Assembly (NCBI RefSeq): GCF_012276755.1
Contig: NZ_JAAXKX010000002.1
Location: 1-64,000, forward strand
DNA from: Marichromatium bheemlicum
Lineage (GTDB): Bacteria; Pseudomonadota; Gammaproteobacteria; Chromatiales; Chromatiaceae
Direction of reading: 5' to 3'
Length of the DNA: 64,000 nt
Shown: positions 38,334 to 45,608 of the stretch, one piece after another
Numbering within the stretch: the stretch's first letter is position 1
How the letters are laid out: the number at the start of each line of letters is the position of its first letter
Program-made: the position numbers and the translations under genes
Notes under the pieces: generated by a model
What the model saw: only the letters and a program-made list of their open reading frames with translations
Database searches by the model: none
Told to the model about the DNA's origin: nothing

Positions 38334-40457
38334 TCAGTCACGCCGGGTCGCCTCGACACGGTCGACGTTCACACCCCGCAGGGCATTGAACAACACCCCG
38401 AGGGTGGTGCCGTTGTGCAGGACGGCGCTGGCCAGGGGTGAGATCCGGCCACTCGCCGCCCCGATCAGGATCGCGGTATTGATACCGACGGCGGCGCGAA
38501 AGTTGTTGCGGATCAACTGCATGGTGCCAAGCGCCAGGGCACGAGCGTCGGCCACCGCGTCGAGACGGTCGTCGGTGAGCAGAATGTCGGCAGTAGCGCG
38601 AGCGATATCGGCGCCGCGCGGCATGGCGATACCGACGTCGGCGGCAGCGAGCGCCGGCCCGTCGTTGACCCCGTCGCCGACGAAGGCAAGTTTGGCCCCC
38701 GTCTCCTGCAGGCGCATCAGGATCGCGGCCTTGTCTTCGGGTGCGACCTCGGCATGCACCGCGTCGAAGCCAAGTTCACGCCCCAACGCCTCGGCCTTGC
38801 TGCGCCGGTCACCACTGATCATCACCAACCGCTCGATCCCGAGCGCACGCAGTCGCGCCAACGCCGCCGGGGTCTCGGGTCGGAGGGTATCGCGCAATGC
38901 GATCAACCCCACTGGGCCCTCACGATTGGCCACGAACAGCAGGATCTTACCGGCGTCGTGGAAGCTGTCGATGCGTGACTCGAAGGGTGCGAAGTCGACA
39001 CCCTCGTGTTCCTCGAGATAATGCCGGCTGCCGATCATGATCCGCCCCCCGGCGACATCGGCCGAGAGCCCATGGGCGACCAGATAATCGACCTCGCCAT
39101 GGCTGATATGTTTGAGCCCACGCGCCTGTGCGGCATCGACCACGGCACTAGCGATCGGGTGCGAGGCGTGCTCCTCGATCGAGGCGACCAGCGCGAGCAG
39201 ATCGCACTCGCCACACCCCGGGTGGGTGGCCAACACCTCGACATCGGTGACCGCCAGCTCGCTGTGGGTCAGGGTCCCGGTCTTGTCGAACACCAAAGTG
39301 TCGACACCGGCGAGCTGCTCGATGGCATCACCACCGCGCATCAGCACCCCGCTCGCCGCCGCCCGCGCCATCCCCGACTTGATCGCCACCGGGGTGCCGA
39401 GCTTGAGCGCGCAGGCATAATCGACCAAGAACACCGATTGCACCCGCCGCAGGTCACGGGTGGCGGCGTAGACCGCCGCGCCGCTCCCCAGGGTCAGCGC
39501 CACGCGCTGATCGGCAAGTTCATCGGCCTCGCTCTGGGTGACCGAGCGCTTGGCCAGCGCCTCGCCGATGAACTGCGCCACCCGCGCCGAGGTGGTCTCG
39601 GTACCGACCTGCGTGGCCTCGATACGCAGCCGTCCCTCGACCAGCACCGAGCCACAGATCACCCGTCGATAGACCGATTTGCGCACCGGCACATCCTCGC
39701 CCGTGACCGCCGATTGATCGACCAGGGCAACACCATCGATGACCCGGCCGTCAACTGCGACCCGCTCCCCCGGGCCGACCTGGATGACCTCACCGACCCG
39801 AACCTGATCACCGGGCACACGCACCAGCTCACCGTCGCGCTCGACCCAGGCCGGTGCCGGGTCGGGACGCAGCAGCCGCGCCAGCATGCGGTCGGAGCGG
39901 TGCGCGGTCCGCTCCTCGAGATAGGCGCCGAGGCGCAGCAACAGATCGGTGACGGTGGCGGCATAGACCTCGCCACGCGCCGCCGAGAGCCCTACCGCTA
40001 CGGCGTCGAGGACCTCGACCTTGACCCCTTCGTTGACCAGGGTGTCGACCCCGCGCGCCAGCGTCGGCGCGGCACTGGCCAGCGCCACGCCCAGACGCCA
40101 GGATGCCGGCAACAACGGCAACAGGGCCAACGCGAGCAGCGAGGTCGCCACTGGCGCCAACCCCGATTCCGGCGCGGCCTCGGGCAACGGCTGCGACACC
40201 TCGGCGACATGGGGCACATAGGCCCGCAGTCGCTCGAGTACGCGCAGACGCGCCTCCGTTGTCGGCGTGAACACGATCACCAGTGACTTCGTCGCCAACG
40301 CGGCACGCACCTCGCGCACCTCGGGCAGGGCCTCGAACCAGCATTCGAATGCCTCCGGGCGACATCCCGGTGCACCCAGGGCGGGCAACCGCAGCCGCAG
40401 GCGACCGGGCAATTGATGGACGATGTGATAGCGCAGCGCAGGCAAGGAAGGGGTCAC
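38334..40457 (-). CDS. P1B-type metal-transporting ATPase, atypical (P1B-6/FezB-like)
   Basis: A 707-residue P-type ATPase. Core motifs are intact: SAVTGEDVPV, phosphorylation loop VFDKTGTLTHSE, HASHPIASAV, and GDGVNDGPALAAADVG. The cation-site helix reads DYACALKLGTP, with ACA where copper and zinc pumps have CPC. The N-terminal HMA-like domain begins YHIVHQLPGRLRLRLPAL and has no CxxC. These features recall the P1B-6 ATPases (FezB) of ferrosome clusters; I infer iron or a related metal. Start is uncertain: I chose GTG at 40457, as the frame opens further upstream inside the neighbouring gene. It is last in a five-gene minus-strand operon. Confidence 0.85.
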   Translation of the reverse strand: MTPSLPALRYHIVHQLPGRLRLRLPALGAPGCRPEAFECWFEALPEVREVRAALATKSLVIVFTPTTEARLRVLERLRAYVPHVAEVSQPLPEAAPESGLAPVATSLLALALLPLLPASWRLGVALASAAPTLARGVDTLVNEGVKVEVLDAVAVGLSAARGEVYAATVTDLLLRLGAYLEERTAHRSDRMLARLLRPDPAPAWVERDGELVRVPGDQVRVGEVIQVGPGERVAVDGRVIDGVALVDQSAVTGEDVPVRKSVYRRVICGSVLVEGRLRIEATQVGTETTSARVAQFIGEALAKRSVTQSEADELADQRVALTLGSGAAVYAATRDLRRVQSVFLVDYACALKLGTPVAIKSGMARAAASGVLMRGGDAIEQLAGVDTLVFDKTGTLTHSELAVTDVEVLATHPGCGECDLLALVASIEEHASHPIASAVVDAAQARGLKHISHGEVDYLVAHGLSADVAGGRIMIGSRHYLEEHEGVDFAPFESRIDSFHDAGKILLFVANREGPVGLIALRDTLRPETPAALARLRALGIERLVMISGDRRSKAEALGRELGFDAVHAEVAPEDKAAILMRLQETGAKLAFVGDGVNDGPALAAADVGIAMPRGADIARATADILLTDDRLDAVADARALALGTMQLIRNNFRAAVGINTAILIGAASGRISPLASAVLHNGTTLGVLFNALRGVNVDRVEATRRD

Positions 40458-40527
40458 GAGTTGGGGTCCTGGGGTGGGCGCGAGCGGTGGCGCACCACCG
40501 CTCGCGCGGGCTTGGGATGGGCGAAGC

Positions 40528-40950
40528 TCAGGGATCCTGGCGCTGCGTGGCGTGACGCAACTCGGCCTCGGCATCACCGAAGCGCTCCTTGATCTCCTCG
40601 ACGCCGCCCTGGACCATCGCCCAAGCGCGGACCATACCGTTGATCGCGGTACGCTGTACCTGCTCGTTGGTGAGCAGATAGGTGGCCGCGGCACCGATCA
40701 CCAACCCCTTGAGGAAGCGGTCGCGCGACAGCGTCGTCAAGGCCCCCGGCTGGTTCTGCTGGGCATACCAGTGCGGTTGCGCCATCGCCTGCGGCGGCAC
40801 ATGGTAGCCCTGGTAATAGCCCTGCCCCTGCGGCGGTAGACCCCCCTGGTGATACTGCTGATACTGTTGTCCACCCTGGGCTTGTCCCTGGGCCGTACCC
40901 GCCGGGTGGCCCTGGCCGCCCTGCCCCGGATAGCCGTACGGATTGTTCAT
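40528..40950 (-). CDS. Gly/Gln/Tyr-rich protein with small membrane anchor
   Basis: A 140-residue protein. Residues 1-65 are low complexity, rich in Gly, Gln, Pro and Tyr (NPYGYPGQGGQGHPAG). The C-terminal part has DRFLKGLVIGAAATYLLTNEQVQRT, a short hydrophobic glycine/alanine segment, followed by a charged helix (VEEIKERFGDAEAELRHA). The KGxxxGAAA..L.N..VQRT module recurs in the protein at 41478. The start overlaps the end of the upstream gene by 4 bases. I infer a structural or membrane-associated role linked to the ATPase; no named family is claimed. Confidence 0.78.
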   Translation of the reverse strand: MNNPYGYPGQGGQGHPAGTAQGQAQGGQQYQQYHQGGLPPQGQGYYQGYHVPPQAMAQPHWYAQQNQPGALTTLSRDRFLKGLVIGAAATYLLTNEQVQRTAINGMVRAWAMVQGGVEEIKERFGDAEAELRHATQRQDP

Positions 40951-41129
40951 GCCGAATCTCCTGTCGTCGTTCGTTCGTTGTCCGGCACCGCTTGCCGGTT
41001 GCGGTTACCACGCGCCTTGGCAAGACCGCGCAGCAACATCACCACGGCCGCGCCGGTGACCAGCCCGCCGATGCCCTCGGCGAGATTCTTTCTGACCCCA
41101 TGCTGATGACGCTGACGTTGATCACTCAT
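40947..41129 (-). CDS. Small membrane protein of the ATPase operon
   Basis: A 60-residue protein with a basic N-terminus (SDQRQRHQHGVRKNLAEG), one glycine-rich hydrophobic segment (IGGLVTGAAVVMLLRGLA) and a polar basic tail. Start at ATG 41129; a GTG one codon earlier is also possible. It overlaps the genes on both sides, so it is translated within the operon. It resembles small DUF5132-like companions of metal ATPases, but the resemblance is weak. Confidence 0.65.
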   Translation of the reverse strand: MSDQRQRHQHGVRKNLAEGIGGLVTGAAVVMLLRGLAKARGNRNRQAVPDNERTTTGDSA

Positions 41130-41481
41130 CACCCTCTCCCTCGGTCCATTGACGCAGCCCGTAGAAGACCGCCGAACCAGCCAGGAACATCAGCCCCAGA
41201 CGCAGTGCCCCCTGGTCGGCGACCGAGGAGGCCACGGCCCCGGCGGCGGCCGTGGCTACCCCGGCGGCCACGGCACTCTTGCCGGTCTCGACCAGGGCCA
41301 GGTTGGGGAGCTGCTCACCGGCCTGGATACGATCGAACTGACGCGCTGCGGCCAGGCTGCCACCGATCACCGCGCCCAGGGTAGCCAGGCGCACCAATGA
41401 ACCACAGTCGCTACTGATGGCTGGCGCCTGGGGAGCGGCCACAGGTGAGGAGGCCGGCCAGACAAGGGGGGGCTGGTTCAT
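41122..41481 (-). CDS. Small-residue-rich membrane protein of the ATPase operon
   Basis: A 119-residue protein with three likely membrane segments (LVRLATLGAVIGGSLAAARQF; SAVAAGVATAAAGAVASSVA; LRLGLMFLAGSAVFYGL) rich in Ala and Gly, as in tightly packed membrane helices. The proline-rich N-terminus is short. It overlaps the upstream gene as ATGA and the downstream gene by 8 bp. I do not recognise a family. Confidence 0.72.
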   Translation of the reverse strand: MNQPPLVWPASSPVAAPQAPAISSDCGSLVRLATLGAVIGGSLAAARQFDRIQAGEQLPNLALVETGKSAVAAGVATAAAGAVASSVADQGALRLGLMFLAGSAVFYGLRQWTEGEGDE

Positions 41482-42167
41482 CCGCCCTGCTCCCCGGTCT
41501 CGCCCTGCCCCTTGCCGGCGGCACCGAAGAGGGTGCGCTGGACCGAGCCATTGCTCAGTACCAGTACCGCCGCCGCGCCGAGCAACGCCCCCTTCCAGAA
41601 GTCGGTGTCATTGAAGTCGACCAGCTTGGAAAGACTATTGAGACCGTTACCACCACTGGCCAGCTCCTCGACCAACTCGGCAACGCCATGGCCGTGTCCG
41701 GCCCCGTTCTGCGCGCCCGCACCCTGTCCCGGGTAGGCACCGGGATGGTGGGCGCCGGGCGCAGCCCCATAACCGCCCCACTCCGGATGGGGCGCAGGCT
41801 GGGGGGCAAACCCATGCGGCGGCATCGCCCCGGGGTAGAAACCAGGGGGCGGAGGGACCATGCCTGGGCCCCACTGCGGCTGTTGCGGCCCAGGCTGAGG
41901 GCCATAGCCGCCCTGCGCCTGAGGACCATAGGCATACCCCTGAGGCGCGTAGGGATCATATCCCGGCGCCGGCGCACCCCAGTCGGGCTGACGGGCGGCA
42001 TGCATCCCCATGCCGCCATCAGCCCCCTGTTGGGGCCAGGGCGCGCCCCCGGCCGGCGCGGGACCAGCGCTACCCTGGCCCGTCTCGCCGTGTCGTGTCG
42101 GCGCCCCCTCTTGACCGCCACCGGACATTCCCGGCCGTTGCTGCGCCTCTGACGTGTGTTCGCTCAT
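41478..42167 (-). CDS. Gly/Pro-rich low-complexity protein with membrane anchor
   Basis: A 229-residue protein, first in the ATPase operon. Residues 1-150 are low complexity, rich in Gly, Pro, Gln, Ala and Tyr (DPYAPQGYAYGPQAQ). The C-terminal region has an acidic helix and FNDTDFWKGALLGAAAVLVLSNGSVQRTLFG, the same module as in the 40528 protein. GGAG lies 5 bases before the ATG at 42167. Such disordered plus anchor architecture is seen in organelle-associated proteins; function here is inference. Confidence 0.78.
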   Translation of the reverse strand: MSEHTSEAQQRPGMSGGGQEGAPTRHGETGQGSAGPAPAGGAPWPQQGADGGMGMHAARQPDWGAPAPGYDPYAPQGYAYGPQAQGGYGPQPGPQQPQWGPGMVPPPPGFYPGAMPPHGFAPQPAPHPEWGGYGAAPGAHHPGAYPGQGAGAQNGAGHGHGVAELVEELASGGNGLNSLSKLVDFNDTDFWKGALLGAAAVLVLSNGSVQRTLFGAAGKGQGETGEQGG

Positions 42168-42356
42168 GGTGACTCCATTTGGATGGATGGATTGTGGCGC
42201 CGTCTCTGCAACGGTGCCGCTGGACGCGCCCGCTGGTCTCGCGCAACACACCGCCCCGGGTACGGGCCAGATTGCTGGCGATGGAACACCGGGGACGGCC
42301 GCGACACCTCGGCGGCCAATCCTGATTGGGGGATAAAGGTAACGCAGCCACTCATC

Positions 42357-42416
42357 GCAAACAATAACGATTCACGTTTGCAGAGAGGCCGATTGGGGAT
42401 TAGACTCGACGAGTCT
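42357..42416. promoter_or_regulatory. Inverted repeats in the divergent operator region
   Basis: Two inverted repeats lie between the ATPase operon start and the divergent gene at 42452: GCAAAC-N13-GTTTGC (42357-42381), with AT-rich AATAACGATT inside, and AGACTC-GAC-GAGTCT (42402-42416). On the minus strand TTGCGA plus TTTATC at 17 bp spacing is a weak promoter overlapping the first repeat. The first repeat is only a poor Fur-box match. Confidence 0.45.
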
Positions 42417-42451
42417 CGAGATGGTTGGAGTGTCCTTCGGAGGAACCAGTG

Positions 42452-42952
42452 ATGCCGTCCGCACCTACTGCACACCAGGGGCAATTGCCCCCGTTTTCGA
42501 TCTGTCACCAGGTGCCGGGGCGTCTCCGGCTGCGTGTTCCATTGCTGCTCGCCGAGCCGGGGACCGGGCGCACGCTCAGCAAGGCGCTGCGCGATCTGCC
42601 CGGGGTGATGGAGGTGCGCTGCAATCCTGCCTGCGCCAGCCTGGTGGTCGAGCATCATCCCCACCATCCTTTGGATGCAGACGCTATATCTTCCACTCTG
42701 ACTCCATTGATCCATCAATCACGCCCGGCGGCGGTCCTCGCGCCCCATCGTACACGAAAACCCACGACCAATGCCAAATCGCCCTCACGTCGCAGCCCCC
42801 GCAGCCGGTTGCGGGGCGACTGTCCGCTGTGTCGACTCAAGCTGCAGGCCGCGCGCTGGATCATGGCCGATGTGTGGCGCTGTTGGCGTGACCGGACCCA
42901 GTCGCGCATCCGCGCCCTGATGGTCACGGCACTCTCACCGCTGCGTCATTAA
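42452..42952 (+). CDS. HMA2-like protein with HQVPGRLRLR motif and CPLC site
   Basis: A 166-residue protein divergent from the ATPase operon. The N-terminal domain FSICHQVPGRLRLRVPLL with ALRDLPGVMEVRCNPACASLVVEHH parallels the ATPase N-terminus and the 37299 protein. A basic Ser/Arg linker follows, then GDCPLCRLKLQAARWIMADVWRCW, whose CxxC could bind metal. GGAGG lies 8 bases before the ATG at 42452, deciding it over an upstream start. Function is unknown, probably linked to the ATPase. Confidence 0.75.
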   Translation: MPSAPTAHQGQLPPFSICHQVPGRLRLRVPLLLAEPGTGRTLSKALRDLPGVMEVRCNPACASLVVEHHPHHPLDADAISSTLTPLIHQSRPAAVLAPHRTRKPTTNAKSPSRRSPRSRLRGDCPLCRLKLQAARWIMADVWRCWRDRTQSRIRALMVTALSPLRH

Positions 42953-43152
42953 GATCGACGCCGGGACACGCCTCGACACACCACACGAGGCCATCCCTAC
43001 CGCCCACAATCCGTGCCTCGCCGGGTGCCACTAGCACCCGAGCACCGCCGTGCGCTCCCGTCGTGTGGTCATCAACCGTCTCTAGCCATCCCCCTGGCCA
43101 TCGTCTATCGTGATCCCCTGAGCTCACACAATCATCGATTGAGGAGTCTGCA

Positions 43153-45537
43153 ATGGTCACCCCCGTCGCGCATCCCGACGCGAGTCTGTCCCCCGAGCTT
43201 TTGACGAAGATCGATGCCTACTGGCGCGCCTGTAACTACCTGGCCGTCGGCATGATCTATCTGCGGGACAACCCGCTGCTGCGCGAACCGCTGCGCGAGC
43301 AACATCTCAAGCAGCGCCTGCTCGGTCATTGGGGCGCGAGCCCTGGACTGTCGTTCATGTACGTCCATCTCAACCGCATCATCAATGCCTACGACCAGCC
43401 GGCCATCTTCCTCGCCGGTCCCGGTCATGGCGCCCCCGGCGTACTCGCCCCGATCTATCTCGAGGGCACCTACTCCGAGGTCTACCCCAACAAGAGCGAG
43501 GACGAGGAAGGCCTGCGCGCCTTCTTCAAGCAGTTCTCCTTCCCCGGCGGCATCGGCTCGCACTGCACCCCCGAGACCCCCGGCTCGATCCATGAGGGCG
43601 GCGAGCTGGGCTACTCGATCTCGCACGCCTTCGGCGCGGCCTTCGATAACCCGGACCTTTTGGTCGCGGTCGCCGTCGGCGACGGCGAGGCCGAGACCGG
43701 TCCGCTGGCCACCTCTTGGCACTCGAGCAAGTTCCTCAACCCGATCCGCGACGGTGCGGTATTGCCGATCCTTCATCTCAACGGCTACAAGATCAACAAC
43801 CCCACCCTGCTCTCGCGCATCCCCAACGAGGAGCTGGCCAGCCTGATGCGCGGCTACGGCTGGACGCCGCACTTCGTCGAGGGCGACGACCCGATGGCGA
43901 TGCACCAGTGCATGGCCGAGACGCTCGATCGCTGCATCGCCGAGATCCGTGGTTTCCAGCAACAGGCGCGCGAGAGCGGCCAGGCCAGTCGCTGTCACTG
44001 GCCGATGATCGTGCTACGCACCCCCAAGGGCTGGACTGGACCGAAGGCGGTCGACGGCAAGCGTGTCGAGGGCTTCTGGCGTGCCCACCAGGTACCGCTC
44101 TCGGGGATGCACGACAACCCCGGCCATCTCGAGCAGCTCGAGGCGTGGATGCGCAGCTATCGCCCCGAGGAGCTGTTCGACGAACAGGGCCGGTTGCGCC
44201 CCGAACTCAAGGCACTCGCGCCCCGGGGCGAGATGCGCATGAGCGCCAGCCCCCATGCCAACGGCGGCCTGCTGCGACGGGCGCTGCGCCTGCCCGACTT
44301 CCGCGACTACGCCCAGCCGATCAGCCGGCCGGGCACCGAGCGGGCGATGAACACCCGACCGCTGGGGGCGATGCTGCGCGACGTGATGGCGCGTAACGCG
44401 GACAACTTCCGTGTCTTCGGCCCGGACGAGAACACCTCCAACAAGCTCGACGCCATCTACGAGGTGAGCAAGAAACTGTGGCTGTGCGACTATCGCGAGG
44501 AGGACGCCGACGGCGGTGAACTCTCGCCCGACGGTCGGGTGCTGGAGATGCTCTCCGAGCACACCCTCGAGGGCTGGTACGAGGGCTATGTGCTCACCGG
44601 TCGACATGGCTTCTTCGCCACCTACGAGGCCTTCGTCCACGTCATCGACAGCATGTACAATCAGCACGCCAAGTGGCTGTCGATCTGCGAGGACATCCCC
44701 TGGCGTGCCCGCATCTCCTCGATCAACCTGTTGATCACCTCCACCGTCTGGCGCCAGGACCACAACGGCTTCACCCACCAGGACCCGGGGTTCCTCGACG
44801 TGGTGGTCAACAAGAACCCCGAGGTCACGCGGATCTATCTGCCCCCGGACGTCAACACCCTGCTCTCGACCGTCAACCACTGCCTGCGCAGCCGCGACGA
44901 CATCAACGTCATCGTCGCCGACAAACAGAACCACCTGCAGTACCTGGACATGGACGCGGCCATCAAGCACTGCACCAAGGGCATCGGCATCTGGGAATGG
45001 GCAAGCAATGACCAGGGCGGCGAGCCCGACCTGGTGATGGTCGGCTGCGGCGACATCCCCACCAAGGAGGCGCTGGCGGCCACCGCGCTGTTGCGTGAGC
45101 ACTTCGCCGACATCCGTATCCGCTTCATCAACGTCGTCGACCTGTTCCGCCTGCAACCGGCCGGTGAACACCCCCACGGGCTCAACGACGCCGACTTCGA
45201 CAGCCTGTTCACCAAGGACCGGCCGGTGATCTTCAACTTCCACGGCTATCCCTGGCTAATCCACCGTCTCGCCTATCGCCGCACCAATCACCGCAACATG
45301 CACGTGCGCGGCTACAAGGAGAAGGGCAATATCAACACCCCGCTGGAGCTGGCGATCAACAACGAGATCGACCGCTTCAGCCTCGCCATCGATGCCATCG
45401 ACCGGGTACCGCGACTGCAGGTGGCCGGCGCCCATGTCAAGGAACGGCTACGCGACATGCAGATCGAGTGCCGCAACTATGCCTTCGAGCATGGTGTCGA
45501 CAAGCCCGATATCGACGACTGGACCTGGCCCTATTGA
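43153..45537 (+). CDS. xfp: Xylulose-5-phosphate/fructose-6-phosphate phosphoketolase
   Basis: Thiamine-diphosphate enzyme that splits xylulose-5-phosphate or fructose-6-phosphate with phosphate to give acetyl phosphate plus a sugar phosphate. The 794-residue length is typical. Signatures include [41 protein letters not shown] and the cofactor loop [22 protein letters not shown] precedes the ATG. The glycogen phosphorylase gene follows in the same direction, suggesting a joint route from stored glycogen to acetyl phosphate. Confidence 0.95.
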   Translation: MVTPVAHPDASLSPELLTKIDAYWRACNYLAVGMIYLRDNPLLREPLREQHLKQRLLGHWGASPGLSFMYVHLNRIINAYDQPAIFLAGPGHGAPGVLAPIYLEGTYSEVYPNKSEDEEGLRAFFKQFSFPGGIGSHCTPETPGSIHEGGELGYSISHAFGAAFDNPDLLVAVAVGDGEAETGPLATSWHSSKFLNPIRDGAVLPILHLNGYKINNPTLLSRIPNEELASLMRGYGWTPHFVEGDDPMAMHQCMAETLDRCIAEIRGFQQQARESGQASRCHWPMIVLRTPKGWTGPKAVDGKRVEGFWRAHQVPLSGMHDNPGHLEQLEAWMRSYRPEELFDEQGRLRPELKALAPRGEMRMSASPHANGGLLRRALRLPDFRDYAQPISRPGTERAMNTRPLGAMLRDVMARNADNFRVFGPDENTSNKLDAIYEVSKKLWLCDYREEDADGGELSPDGRVLEMLSEHTLEGWYEGYVLTGRHGFFATYEAFVHVIDSMYNQHAKWLSICEDIPWRARISSINLLITSTVWRQDHNGFTHQDPGFLDVVVNKNPEVTRIYLPPDVNTLLSTVNHCLRSRDDINVIVADKQNHLQYLDMDAAIKHCTKGIGIWEWASNDQGGEPDLVMVGCGDIPTKEALAATALLREHFADIRIRFINVVDLFRLQPAGEHPHGLNDADFDSLFTKDRPVIFNFHGYPWLIHRLAYRRTNHRNMHVRGYKEKGNINTPLELAINNEIDRFSLAIDAIDRVPRLQVAGAHVKERLRDMQIECRNYAFEHGVDKPDIDDWTWPY

Positions 45538-45544
45538 GCCAGCC

Positions 45545-45566
45545 GGGGCGCGCGTCGGCGCGCCCC
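45545..45566 (+). terminator. Strong hairpin between xfp and glgP
   Basis: A perfect 9-bp all-GC stem with a 4-nt loop begins 7 bp after the xfp stop and is followed by only two T. It may stop or stabilise the xfp transcript and lower expression of the downstream phosphorylase. Confidence 0.5.
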
Positions 45567-45608
45567 TTCCCGCCATCCCCCTATTCCATACCGAGGCGTC
45601 AGTCACCG

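Noticed and set aside
42357-42381. Inverted repeat as a second Fur box
   Set aside because: Only the AT-rich centre resembles Fur hexamers; the match to the 7-1-7 consensus is poor.
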